A DNA stretch of 64,000 bases from Sthenelais limicola. Taxonomy: Eukaryota; Annelida; Polychaeta; Phyllodocida; Sigalionidae. Each line of letters begins with the position of its first letter. The stretch's first letter is position 1. The position numbers and the translations under genes were made by a program. The DNA lies in contig OW804094.1 in the NCBI GenBank assembly GCA_942159475.1, forward strand, positions 135,704,755 to 135,768,754, written 5' to 3'. Shown one piece after another: positions 42,394-53,026 of this stretch. Under the pieces are notes generated by a model. It saw only the letters and a program-made list of their open reading frames with translations. It made no database searches and was not told where the DNA came from.

Positions 42394-42669
42394 GAGAGTA
42401 GAGAGTCACACCTATTGGATATAGCCTTTCCTCAAAGTACAAACCTTATCAACATTGATGTTAAGAAAAGGAATCTAAGAATGTATGAGGGAAGAAAAAT
42501 GTTAAAAATTGTTACACCTAAAACCGAAAAGGTTAGGAGGTCATTGTTGTATAGAGTCCCAGATGTTTGGAACTCTATGGATATTAGGGGATATAAATGT
42601 AAAACAAGGAAAGATTTCCGTACGTTCCTGCGGACAGTGTATTTACAAGAGGTTTGGGATAACATATAA
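42394..42669 (+). pseudogene. LINE reverse transcriptase C-terminal fragment
   Basis: About 90 codons ending TYLQEVWDNI-like and a stop. The order NLRMYEGRKMLKIVTP, RRSLLYRVPDVWNSM, DFRTFLRTVYL matches the NxR ... P ... RSF-YR-P-WNSL ... F-x3-L tail common to RTs of CR1/L2/RTE-like LINEs. No catalytic RT motif is present: it is a 5'-truncated remnant. Confidence 0.65.
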
Positions 42670-43067
42670 AAATGTTGGTCAAGTTTAAAAACAACCCCAT
42701 AATGTATATCAGTGATATGGGCTATTGACTATCTGATCAAAAATCCCTACAGTTGGGATAATCCCTATTGCTGGGATATATACAATTGCTTAAGCATTTA
42801 TATAGCTGTTGCCATGGCTTTGTCCATGCTAAAACAAACGAATATTCTATTCTTGTAACCCGGGAGTTAATACGAATTTGTCATTGTATCTTAGCCGCTA
42901 AGTTGTTACTATGATATTATGTTAAGATTGTTGTACTTTTTATTTTTCAAATGGCACCTCTGGTAGATCTATATGCTATATAGAAGTTGTATTTTATGCC
43001 AAGATTTCCCTCTGTAACCAACACCTTTACAAAATGGAAATAAAGTTATTTATATATATATAAAAGC
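42394..43067 (+). mobile_element. 5'-truncated LINE with TA-rich tail
   Basis: The RT tail is followed by a ~370-bp 3' UTR ending tggaaataaagttatttata and a (ta)n tail. The 5' boundary is uncertain. Confidence 0.58.
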
Positions 43068-43127
43068 TAGCATAGTTTCGGCAATTCTTCGATGAAATTC
43101 AGAACACACAGCAGCTCTGAGGAAAAG

Positions 43128-43310
43128 TGAGTGACTGAGATTAGTTGCATAACGCCCTTATCAACACATTTAAGATGATTATATCAAGGGCGGGAGAGCT
43201 GAGAGGGAGGCAGTTTATGATCGTACCCAGGAAATAGAGATAGAGAAGAAGGGAGAGAGACAGACAGACAGAAAGGCACTTTACGGTCATACCCAGGACC
43301 ACGCTCTGAG
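43128..43310 (+). repeat. Repeat R-6, single arm
   Basis: gagattagttgcataacgcc, tatatcaagggcgggagagc and agaaaggcactttacggtca match the right arm at 19170-19458, with one tandem unit instead of three. Confidence 0.75.
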
Positions 43311-43572
43311 GACAATACACTTGTGTTAAAATTGCAGATTGCAGAAAAGCTGGAGAAGCTAAGATAGCAATCCTAGTTCTCGAGAAGAGGGAGTAAAGGA
43401 AAGGGAAAAAGCATAACCAGTTTAAGTCTAGGTTCCTCTACTTGCTTAGTTCTAAGGAGTGGAGTCGAGGGAGGTCGTGGTGATAACACTTGGCTTTCTA
43501 ATTTAAGTTATTCAGCCCATAGAGACCAGACCCTTCGTGACTGCCCATATAAATAAAGGCCTTGGCACAAAG

Positions 43573-43809
43573 GGGTGAAGTCGCCAGTAAATGTACAATT
43601 CACCTTCACCAATCCTCTCAAATAACCCGCATTTAAGACAAAAATAAAGTTCATAACACAGTTCAACCTAACCAAACAGATTGCTAGAATCAATGCAATG
43701 TCGAATCTACTCGGATTTATCTAGTATTGGCCAAATTGCGGTCTGATTTAGCAGAATTTACTTAATGTGTACAGAGCTGCCAATTGTACATTTTGTGACA
43801 ATCTGACTC
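43573..43809 (-). mobile_element. MITE-A copy 36
   Basis: gggtgaagtcgccag to gtgacaatctgactc. aaagg can be read on both sides; a longer aaaggcctt repeat lies slightly off the left junction. Confidence 0.88.
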
Positions 43810-44317
43810 AAAGGCCTTCAAATATGTACCAGTATGTCCTTTATGAAAGAAGAAATGCCTAAGCATCTGCTTTCTACCTTGAGGCACAGTCGCGAATATA
43901 AATTGATACATCTGTTTCCGAGCTATTGATTTCCTGGCTTCTATTTACCGAATAAAGGCGGGCTTCCAAATGAAGCCACAACCGAAGCCAAAGGCAAGAA
44001 TGATAGAATTACTGTATAAAAACTGGGCATTGGCGAGGGTGCTAAAATGTGCATTCCTTAGAATAAAGCCTTGGTCGTAATTCTATTACCTGCCTTAAAT
44101 TTAACCTCAGAGGTGGGTGTTTAAAAGGCCTCAGGCTAGGTTTTTAATGATCGTCGTTTGAGAAGGCAAAAAACTCTATCGGCCCACGCATAAAGATGCT
44201 AGGTATGTGAAGAAAGATTGCATCAATCACTAAATTGGGAAGGATTGTCTTCTAGGGGAGGTGTTGCCATTCAGAGATTGCAATCACCATGTGGAGGGTG
44301 ACAGCGTTTCGATATAG

Positions 44318-44520
44318 GGGTCAGATCTTCAGAAAATGCACAATCTACAATTGTACACATCTCTCAAATTCTGCTCAATTAGAGTGAGAAATGATATTTA
44401 CTGAGTATATCTGAGTGTATTCTGTATTGTATTCATTCAATAAACATGTCTGGTTATGTTGAATTGAATTTTGAGCCTGATTTTCGTCTTAAATGTGGGT
44501 TATTTCAGGTGATTGGTGAT
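44318..44520 (+). mobile_element. MITE-A copy 37a, right-truncated
   Basis: gggtcagatcttcag to ttcaggtgattggtgatc, where it fuses to a second MITE-A. Confidence 0.82.
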
Positions 44521-44727
44521 CATATATCATATTTAGTCAATTTTATTAAATTAAACTGAGCAATGGTCAGTACTAGGTATATTTGTGTATATATTTGATA
44601 TTGCCTTAATTCAAACTATCTCTTTGGCTATGTTGGACTGAATTTTGAACCTTATTTTTGTATCAAATTTGGATTCTTTGAGGGGATTGGTGAAGGTGAA
44701 TTGTACATTTTCTGGCGATTTCAACCA
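44521..44727 (+). mobile_element. MITE-A copy 37b, left-truncated
   Basis: Starts at catatttagtcaattttatt and ends tggcgatttcaacc. Head-to-tail fusion with 37a lacks both inner termini. Confidence 0.82.
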
Positions 44728-45575
44728 CATATATGCTTATATTCTGAGAGGTCACTGTCAATGGCACAAAGTAGGTATCAAGAATACCATTGTTCTCCTC
44801 CGTGTAGCAAACGCACAGGCTCATCAAGGCATTGTATCATATGAATCTAATAAAGAAGAGTAATACAATTTGAACGAAAAACAAAGATTTTATTTTTGTC
44901 CTTATGTTGATGATATTATCAGCATTTGTATCTATATCTGTTAATAATTTCTAAAAGGGGCAGCCATAGCTCTTCCAGAGGGTCCTTTATAATAAAATAA
45001 TAAAATTAGTTAAATAAAGTGAGTGAGAGAAGGTGATACAAAATGGCTAGTTATCTACACTATTGCAGACTAGGTGGAATTTGCTCAAACCTATCGCTCA
45101 CAAGATTGAGGACAAAATAACATTTAGAAAATATACTCAGCAACTTCTTGCACCATTTTGAAATGACCTGAAAATTTATCATGGTATATTTTTGACAAAT
45201 ATATTATGATTAATAAAATTAGTCTAATGCTGCACCACAAAAGTGCTCATTGTCATTAAGTATTTCTACCTGGGTTCTTCGCCAAATATGCCTTGGCTAC
45301 AATGTTTGAATATGATCTTTGATTACTTATTATGCATCTGAATTGTCAGTTGGTATTGTAACTATATAACAACCACAGAATGTCATTCAATGTAATTACT
45401 CATCTCATCCATGTTAGTATTAAGAACCAAGTTCTGAACTTTCAACTGTAACAACTTTCGAAAACAAAAACTCAAGTCGGCAGTCATAGACCTGTCTGAC
45501 AAGGTACAGAATTGACCAACCTATTGTAGCAAAATCAGCAATAAAGAATTTTTGAATTTGAATTTGAATTTGCAA
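44728..45575. other. Mostly unique, ending in a LINE-like TTTGAA tail
   Basis: No gene recognised. The last part reads agcaataaagaatttttgaa followed by a (tttgaa)n run at about 45550-45572, which looks like the 3' end of a 5'-truncated LINE. Confidence 0.4.
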
Positions 45576-45916
45576 TAGGATGCACTTAAGTTAGCTTAAA
45601 TAATATGCACCGATCAAAATGTTTTGATAGCGACGAATCGAGATCCCAACATATGGACGCTACCAGACAAAGTTGGACCGACGTCTTGGCGGTTTTTGTG
45701 TGATTGCTTTTGCTACAGGACTTCATAAAAGTCCATATTTATATTACAGAAACCCGCCAAAATCCTTTCTCCGTGGTGGTTTACCAGCACCCACCTTCCC
45801 CTGGCTTGATTTTCTGGTTGAAAAATATCTTATTCAGGATACAGACGCATTTCGTCATAAACGATATTGTCAGCACAGCCTGACCTTTAGGTTCAATAAG
45901 GTGCAGACAAGTATAT
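45576..45916. other. No gene recognised
   Basis: A plus open frame of ~80 codons before the MITE (45673-45915) has moderate composition but no family and no clear splice sites. Confidence 0.3.
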
Positions 45917-45943
45917 GGGTCAGATGTTCAGCGATGGCAATAT
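45917..45943 (+). repeat. Orphan MITE-A terminus plus captured 17-bp flank
   Basis: gggtcagatg, then ttcagcgatggcaatat. The 17-bp part is identical to the left flank of MITE-A copy 25 (32632-32648). Confidence 0.75.
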
Positions 45944-46178
45944 GGGTCAGATTTTCAGAAAATGTACAATTGGCAGCTGTACACATTTAGTAAATTCTGC
46001 TAAATTAGGCTGCATTTTGGTCAATACTAGGTAAATTCGAATATATTCAGCATTGCATTGATTGTAGCAATCTGTTTGGTTAGGTTGAACTGTATTTTGA
46101 ACTTTATGTTCGTCTGAAATTTGGGTTATTTGAGAAGATTGGTGAAGGTGAATTGTACATTTTTTTTAAATTTTACCC
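45944..46178 (+). mobile_element. MITE-A copy 38
   Basis: gggtcagattttcag to a mutated right terminus (ttttaaattttaccc). Closest in sequence to copy 25. Confidence 0.88.
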
Positions 46179-46661
46179 ATGTTTGTTCCCTTATGTGCCC
46201 ACCGGCTCGTATTTGTTAGGTTAAATGGTCTACTTTTGATATTGGTGTACAGGTAGTCTATCTAATGTCAGGTGTGGCATTCTAGTTAACACTGCATTGC
46301 CCCTGCTTACACTTTCTTTTTACACTTTCTAAAAACTAGAGGGTCTTGGAATATGTGGAGTATGTGTAGCATTCTGTCGGACACTGGCTTCAAACCCAGT
46401 ACACTTGCGGTCACTCCACTGAATACAAATACCAGTGCTGTAGACAGACAGCTTACCACGCTGTCTTGCCTGGGCTATTAGTCATTTCTACAGGGAAGAA
46501 ACGATTAGTGGCACCAGGGGCCTCGGTCATAACAAATCCTTACTTCAAATGGTCTTTGATAAGCTATTTCTCTTGCTTTGGTAGGAAATCCCTCCATTAA
46601 GAACCAAAAATTGCGTTGCCATCACAACATTTCTTCTCTAAAACTTACTAGCTGGACAGAT

Positions 46662-46975
46662 TTGATGTGTCACGGGAAGTGGGAAAAATAATAAGTGTTT
46701 GTATATATTAAGTTTGATATTTTCATATTTTTTGGTGTGAGGGGGAAAGTTACTAGTACAAATTACTAGTAAAGTAGCTAAGTTCACTCTATACGATGAG
46801 CTTCGAGGTGCATAGTTGTATTTAATACGCAATCATAAAATGTATTCATACTACTTGGAGCATTAGATCTATACCGCAAAAATGGGAACCTTCCTACAAA
46901 TAGATATTGTGGACAAAATACTTTAAAAAATATCAATTTGGCGACTTGTGACTTATTTTCCTGAAACACATCACA
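46662..46975 (+). mobile_element. MITE-B copy, internally deleted
   Basis: ttgatgtgtcacgggaagtg to gacttgtgacttattttcct, then gaaacacatcaca; about 90 bp short near the left end. Confidence 0.82.
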
Positions 46976-47163
46976 AATAGCTAAGCAAGAAAAATCTGAT
47001 TAAGATTTGTTTAACAAGTCCCAGGCTATGTTTCTGATGTAAAGATGGAATGCCCTTTCCCCAGTCAGCAAGGGCTTCAGGAGTTATAGTAGAACATATT
47101 CACATAGTAGCTTCACACATAAAGTATGACCTTCCCCTGGAGTTCTATACCCTCTGTACATAT

Positions 47164-47397
47164 GGGTGAAATCGCCAGAAAATGTACAATTCCCCTTCAC
47201 CAATCCTCTAAAATAACCCACATTTAAGACGAAAATAAGGTTCAAAATTCAGTTAAACATAACCAAACAGATTGTTTGAATCAAGGCAATATCAAATATA
47301 CTCAGATATACCTAGTATTGACTATTTTTCATCTAATTTAACAAAATTTACTAAATATATAGATCTGCCAATTGTACATTTTCTGACGATCTGACCC
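47164..47397 (-). mobile_element. MITE-A copy 39
   Basis: gggtgaaatcgccag to ctgacgatctgaccc; subtype with ccccttcacc near the left. Confidence 0.9.
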
Positions 47398-47559
47398 ATA
47401 TATGTACATATTTAGTGCATTAGTCTGGAGTGTTGGGATCTTGCTGTCTGTGCAAAACAACTCTGCAGAAGGCAATTTAGTGAGGCTTTCCCCAGCTTTA
47501 CTCTGCCATAGTTCTGGTTCAATAAATTCTACCATGTTCACACCCCTCACTTATAAGGC

Positions 47560-47755
47560 TAAGGTTTTCAGAAAATGTACAATTTGTCTCCACATGTATC
47601 TATTGGAGAACGCAAACTTAATACAAAATCGACATAATATGACCAAATATACTCAGATATTCAGGTATAGCTAATATTTGTCATTTTGCATCTAATTTAA
47701 CAGACTTTACTAAATGTGTAAAGCTGCCGATTGAACATTTTCTGTACGGTTTGAG
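47560..47755 (-). mobile_element. MITE-A copy 40, degenerate
   Basis: aaggttttcagaaaatgtac to gaacattttctgtacggttt; a central deletion and decayed ends make it one of the oldest-looking copies. Confidence 0.72.
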
Positions 47756-47842
47756 CTGTATATATGTAGTGAGATGGAATAGAGCTAAATGGATATTTCA
47801 CCATTGTAATCAGTATAGGTCAGTCCCCATACATCTCTATTA

Positions 47843-48054
47843 GGGCCAGATTGTCAGAAAATGAACAATCGGCAGCTCTATACATAAATTTAGTAAATTC
47901 TGCTAAATTAGGCTGTAAATGCTAAATACTAGGTAATATCTGAGTATATTTGATATTGCCTTGATTAAACAGATCTATTTGGTGATATTGAACTGTATTT
48001 TGAATCTGGTTTCTGTTGTAAATTTGGGACATTTTAGAGGATTGGTGAAGAAGA
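47843..48054 (+). mobile_element. MITE-A copy 41, right end lost
   Basis: gggccagattgtcagaaaat through ggattggtgaagaagaa. The last ~25 bp are replaced by an FB-3 foldback lacking its own outer left arm. Confidence 0.82.
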
Positions 48055-48220
48055 ATCCACTAACTATGTGTACATTATTACCGTAGTTGTGGGGATATCT
48101 CGAGAGGCGCTACGCTAGGCCAGGCTTCTCAAGATATCCCCACAACGGTAATAATGTACAAATAGTTAGTGGATGCGTTAGTGTTGTGTTGGTGCGTTGT
48201 GGTTGCTAAATCTCTCTATT
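48055..48220. mobile_element. FB-3 foldback, left arm truncated
   Basis: Hairpin around ggggatatctcgagaggcgc and cttctcaagatatccccaca; the right arm ends gttgtggttgctaaatctct. The complete form is at 55648-55872. Confidence 0.8.
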
Positions 48221-48389
48221 GTGTAACGTCTGCGTAGATAGTGTGTGACATCCTGACACATAATGTGTAAGTAAGGGACACATGAGGGATCATCATGAAG
48301 AAGTTATAAAATTTCATTTGAAAAATTGTAATAATGTCCGTACAAATATGGACTATAGATAGAAGAGTTATGTCTATAACAAAACATGT

Positions 48390-48624
48390 GGGTTATATTT
48401 TCAGAAAATGTACAATTGGCAGCTCTACACATTTAGGAAATAATGCTAAATTTGGTTGAAAAATAATGAATACCGGGTATATCTAAGTATATCTGGTATT
48501 GCATTGATTTGAAGTATCAGTTCTGTTATGTTAAACTGCATTTTGAAGCTTATTTTTGTCTTAAATGTGGGTTATTTGAGAGGATTGGTGAAGGAGAATT
48601 GTACATTTTCCGAAAATCTGACCC
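48390..48624 (+). mobile_element. MITE-A copy 42
   Basis: gggttatattttcag to ccgaaaatctgaccc, flanked by atgt on both sides (4-bp duplication). Confidence 0.9.
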
Positions 48625-49127
48625 ATGTCTGAAACCTTTAACTGAGTAAATGTAAAACCCACCCAGAAATAACCAAGGACGGCCTGGAAGAACTGTGGTC
48701 TCACAGAAGGTCAACGGATATGTGATGTTTTACAAAAAAAATCCATTGAAATAAGAAATCAATAATCGGAAATAAAGATATTCCGATACAACAATAAGGC
48801 CATGTGCGACCTTGCAACTAGAGTACACAGGATCATATCCCTTTCATTTTTACCCTATGTGCAGTAGTATTGACCTGATCGCTTTGTTTGTGTGTTTGTC
48901 CGACCTTATAAATTGAACGAAAGTACAAGTATTGATATTTTATTATACAGGCCTTGCTCTGAAAACAACGTATCTAGAGTGATTTACGCATAGTCCGTAT
49001 TTCACTAGTGATTTACATGGGGTTGTCATGGCAACCAATCTGGTTATTTGCTAAAATTACCGGTAAAATTCAAATTTATGACTCGATATTTTTCCATTTT
49101 CATGATTGAAAGCATGTATAATAAATC

Positions 49128-49216
49128 TATTAACTAACTCGTTGGTTTCAGTCGCATAGAATATTGCACTCGTTGCTATGCAACTCGTGCAATATTCACG
49201 CTCCTTCAACCAACTC
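49128..49216. repeat. Small foldback
   Basis: Outer arms ttaactaactcgttggtt and its near complement, and an inner pair gaatattgcac / gtgcaatattc. Only one copy is seen. Confidence 0.65.
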
Positions 49217-50214
49217 GTTAGTTAACCTGTATAATACTTTCTCTCTGACATAAATATGTAATACCCAACGGTTTTCTGATAGAGCACGACGCTATACCTA
49301 TGTTTTTAACAAATGTTTTTATCCTGGTCATGCTATCACTGCCTAGGTTTAAACCTGTACTATTGTTTGCTTTGATATTATATGTCTGCCCGCAAATGGA
49401 AATTTGAAGGCCTGTCTCATCATGTCTGTGAAACATTGTCATTAATTAATTAATTATATTCCTTTAAGTGACGTATCATCCGCTTAATTAATAAGATAGT
49501 TACGACATCAACATAACAAAGGCTCCGTACATGAGCCATGCAAATTTCCCAAACTTTCCACGCAGCTTACTTTGGTTTCAAGTGAGGTTACCACAGCCTT
49601 CGTTTTTCCCGATTAATTTTTTCAAAAGAGGTAGAAGCGAATCTGTTTAAATTACCGTAATCCACCCGCTCCCTCTGCTTTGACTGACTTACGTTGTATT
49701 ATTTGGCGACGCAACTCTGATATTAGGCAACACAACTTAAGTTGCGCCCGCCTATTTGGCAACGCAACGTCGTCGTCGTAGAGACGCTCCCCAGCAACAT
49801 GCCTCACAGTAAGCGCCCATCAAAGGGCAGAGGAAAAATTAAGGCGTTTGAATTTCTTACTTTATGATTTTGTGTGATGTGAACAAGGGAGGATGGGGAA
49901 GCAACATATTCCTGCATGCTGGAGATGACTGGGAAGATGGGGAAAGATATGGGGCCGGGTGGGGAAACGGGGAGGATGGGAGGGAGGAGAGGGAAGGGGT
50001 TTTTGCGTCACCTCTGTAAACTACATTTTAAATAGATCTACAGGTCTGTTTGGACCTTTGTTTTATAAGTTCTACCCATGGGGAAGGGACATGAAGGGAA
50101 GAGGGCATGTCTACCCGGTGATAGACAGGGGCAGCTAGTTTATATTATCTAGATTACCTCTTTATATAAATATTAACTTCTGCATTGTCATCTCGCGGAG
50201 TATGTTCTAAAGTA

Positions 50215-50312
50215 TTGTAATAGTTTTTTGTAACATCAGGCAATTCTGAGAATAGCATCAGTGATGTAATGTCCTTAGTCCGGAATAAAAATATTTTTCA
50301 AATCAAAATCAA
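50215..50312 (+). repeat. Possible LINE 3' tail
   Basis: gtccggaataaaaatatttt then tcaaatcaaaatcaatc, similar to 10640-10670. Confidence 0.35.
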
Positions 50313-50589
50313 TCTACCACTAACTACACGCATCATATTGAATGATGTATACAGACACACTGCTATTTCACCCATAAAGACTCTGGGGAGGAGGTTACTC
50401 TAAACCAAACAATTGTCATTCACTCATCGGAAGGAAGAAGAAGAAAAATCAATTGAATAGGAAGCAAAGAAATACTTCAGAGGGAATAACTGACAGGTAT
50501 AATAGAGCAAGACAGTCCCACTAGCTCCCACTGCACCTTGTGTCTAATTTTACACCTTCAAAGAGTAACTCAGGGGTACAGTGATAAAT

Positions 50590-50814
50590 GGGTCAGATTT
50601 ACAAAAAATGTACAATTCACCCTCACCAATCTTCTCAAATAACGCAAATTTCAGACGAAAATCAGGTCCAAAATACAGTTCAACCCAACCAGACAGGTGC
50701 ATTGAATGAATACAATACAGAATATACTCAGATATACTCATTTTTCCCTCTAATTTAGCAGAATTTGAGAGATGTGTAGAAGTGTAGGTTGTGCAATTTC
50801 TGGAAATCTGACCC
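50590..50814 (-). mobile_element. MITE-A copy 43
   Basis: gggtcagatttacaaaaaat to ctggaaatctgaccc. It preserves the uninterrupted PLE target (tacaatacagaatata). Confidence 0.9.
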
Positions 50815-51108
50815 ATGAATGTGTCACCAATGTCCTTCAGACCATATTAACGCTGATCTGTGACTCGAGCAGCTTAAAGGCTGGCACTGAGCCAAGTTGT
50901 GAATATCAACAGAGGTAGAGGAAAAACTATCAGAGCCTTTGAAGCGAATGGCTTGAATAGGGAATCGGGCGGAGTGAATGAACTACATATGTAATAGGGG
51001 AGGGTGTGTATAGGGCTGACTGTATGGTATTGAAAATAGGAACTAGTCTGTCTATTAGGTGGAATTGTTATTGATTATTTAATGTCGTCTTAGTAGTAGT
51101 CTATTTGA

Positions 51109-51833
51109 TAGAATGTGTGGTGTGGTGGGGTGGGGTGTGGTGGGTGTGGTGTGGTGTGGTGGGGTGGGGTGGGGTGTGGTGGGATGGGGCGGTGGGGTGT
51201 GGTGGGGTGGGGTGTGGTGGGGTGTGGTGGGGTGGTCGGGTGTGTGGTGTGGTGTGGTGTGGTGTGGTGTAGTGTGGTGTGGTGTGGTGTGGTGGGGTGG
51301 GGTGGGGTGATGGGGTGGGGTGTGGTGGAGTGTGGGGGTGTGGGGGGGGTAGGGTGGGATGTGGTGGGTTGGGGGTGTGTGTGGTGTGGTGTGGTGTGGT
51401 GGGGTGTGGTGGGGTGGGGTGGGGGGGTGATGGGGTGGGGGGTGGGGGGGGTGGGGGGTGGAGTGTGGTGGGGGGGGGGGGGGGGGGTGGAGTGTGGTGG
51501 GGGGGGGGGGGTAGGGTGGGATGTGGTGGGTTGGGGGGGGGGGGGGGGGTGGAGTGTGGTGGGGGGGATGGGGTGGTGGTGGGGGGAGTGGGGTGTGGTG
51601 TGGTGTGGTGGGGTGGGGTGTGGTGGAGTGGGGGGGTGATGTGGAGTGGGTTGTTGGAGTGGGGTGTTGGAGTGGGAGAGGGATGAGGTGGAGTGAGGTG
51701 GGGTGGAGTGGGTGTAGTGGGGGTGTGGTGGGGTGGGGTGGGGTGGGGTGTAGTGGGGGTGTGGTGGGGTGGGGTGGGGTGGGGTGGGGTGGGGTGTAGT
51801 GGGGGTGAGGTGGGGTGGGGTGGGGTGGGGTGG
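51109..51833 (+). repeat. G/T-rich satellite-like block
   Basis: About 725 bp built of ggggt and gtggt units (for example gtggggtgtggtggggt), almost lacking C on the plus strand, with many runs of four or more G. Strong G-quadruplex potential. The unit is not the animal telomere repeat TTAGGG. Long Gly/Val/Trp or His/Pro/Thr frames through it are artefacts. Confidence 0.92.
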
Positions 51834-51909
51834 GTGGCCGAGTGGTATAAAGTGCTGGGTCGGCCCAGTGGCATGAACATGGGTGGGTTCGAACCCGGGT
51901 GCGGCTACA
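51833..51909 (+). repeat. tRNA-like relic (SINE head or pseudo-tRNA)
   Basis: A box gtggccgagtggtataaagt and B box gggttcgaaccc lie at roughly tRNA-like spacing. The anticodon region (ctgggtcggcccag) folds with a 4-nt loop rather than 7, and the T stem pairs poorly, so this is not a functional tRNA. It abuts the G-rich block on the left. Confidence 0.6.
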
Positions 51910-51913
51910 ATTT

Positions 51914-52056
51914 TACCTCTCCCCTCTCACCCTCCGGTTCACCCTCCCTCTCCATCCCACCCTTTCTTTCCTGCTCCCCCTCCCTCTCCCAATCTCCCTC
52001 TCCCTCTCCCTCTCCCTCTCACCGTCACCCACACTCCCTCCCTCTCCCTCTCAACC
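51914..52056 (+). repeat. Pyrimidine tract
   Basis: Runs of ctccctctccctctc-type units, the opposite strand bias from the G-rich block 80 bp upstream. Confidence 0.88.
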
Positions 52057-52148
52057 CCATATTGCATCATTGGACATATATACATGTTGGCATAGGAATA
52101 CATCATGGTACATTTGGGTGAAAAGAACTGAGAATAGCCTGAGACAAT

Positions 52149-52258
52149 GGACATTCCAAAAAGGAAAAGGACATTCCAAAAAGGAAAAGGAAGTTCCAAA
52201 AGGGAAAAGGAAGTTCCAAAAGGGAAAAGGACATTCCAAAAAGGAAAAAGATATTCCC
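52149..52258 (+). repeat. 20-bp minisatellite
   Basis: About 5.5 tandem copies of ggacattccaaaaaggaaaa with single-base variants (aagttccaaaaggg). Confidence 0.92.
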
Positions 52259-52693
52259 ATAAGAAAAGTCTTGGATTTTTCCTATTTCACATAGATATCC
52301 TTTCCGATTGGGGACAAAACACTACCCATGACGTATGATATTACCATAAGAAGCCAGTTTTTCTATATCAAATAAAATAGTGCCCTTTGTGTTATAGGAG
52401 AAAACAGAACAGAGTCACAAAGGCTAGAACTTAAGTTTTAAGGAAATGATCTTTACTGAAAAGGATACAAAGATGATAAAATACGCAATCTTAACCTGAT
52501 GAGGAGCATTTCTATAGTATTCTATCATGGAGTATATTTAGTGCTGACTGTCAGAATCGCTGTTAAATGACCTTTCTGCTGTAAAGCGAATATTGTGTTT
52601 CCTTGCATGTTTTCTGTTTCATAATCCATCCTGCTTCCTATATATATGCTCTATTCATTTTCAAGTCCTTGGATTTGTTACATTATCCTCTAC
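52259..52693. other. No gene or recognised repeat
   Basis: AT-rich stretch of about 430 bp; nothing supported. Confidence 0.45.
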
Positions 52694-52771
52694 AGGGCCT
52701 AGTCCACTAAGCCGATTCCCATCCTCTGCGGCGCAAAATCGCATGAGAATCGGCTTAGTGGACTAGGGCCT
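52694..52771. mobile_element. FB-4 foldback, copy 1
   Basis: Near-perfect 78-bp palindrome: agggcctagtccactaagcc... returns as its complement ending ggactagggcct. A second copy is at 62786-62905. Confidence 0.8.
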
Positions 52772-52821
52772 TATGTTATAATCCTAGAATATGTGAAATC
52801 GGACATGGAACGCTGCTCTTA

Positions 52822-53023
52822 AGCCCTGCCCACACACAGCCGATTTGCCTCCCGATTGTCCCCCGATTTAGGTCTTCTGGTGAATCCTATGATTTCATCT
52901 CCAATAGTGGTTCATCTTATTTCAAAAACATAAACAAGGATTACAAATGAAATCATAGGATTCACCAGAAGACCTAAATCGGAGCACAATCGGGAGGCAA
53001 ATCGGCTGTGTGTGGGCAGGGCT
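52822..53023. mobile_element. FB-2 foldback, copy 3, TTA duplication
   Basis: agccctgcccacacacagcc to ggctgtgtgtgggcagggct, flanked by tta on both sides (52819-52821, 53024-53026). The cleanest copy of the family. Confidence 0.87.
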
Positions 53024-53026
53024 TTA

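Larger units (their letters stand above)
48625..50589. other. About 2 kb largely free of MITEs
   Basis: It holds a small foldback (49128-49216), a patch with ggcaacgcaac-type units repeated near 49700-49765 and a LINE-like tail near 50282-50310. Otherwise it is unique sequence without a recognisable gene. Confidence 0.4.

Noticed and set aside
51109..51833. Telomere or interstitial telomeric array.
   Set aside because: Units are ggggt/gtggt, not TTAGGG or TTAGG.
51101..51880. Long Pro/His/Thr frame (minus) and Gly/Val/Trp frames (plus).
   Set aside because: Translation of the G/T-rich repeat; every frame is open because the units lack stops.
51833..51909. Functional tRNA gene.
   Set aside because: A and B boxes are present, but the anticodon loop is 4 nt and the T stem is mispaired; kept only as a tRNA-like relic.
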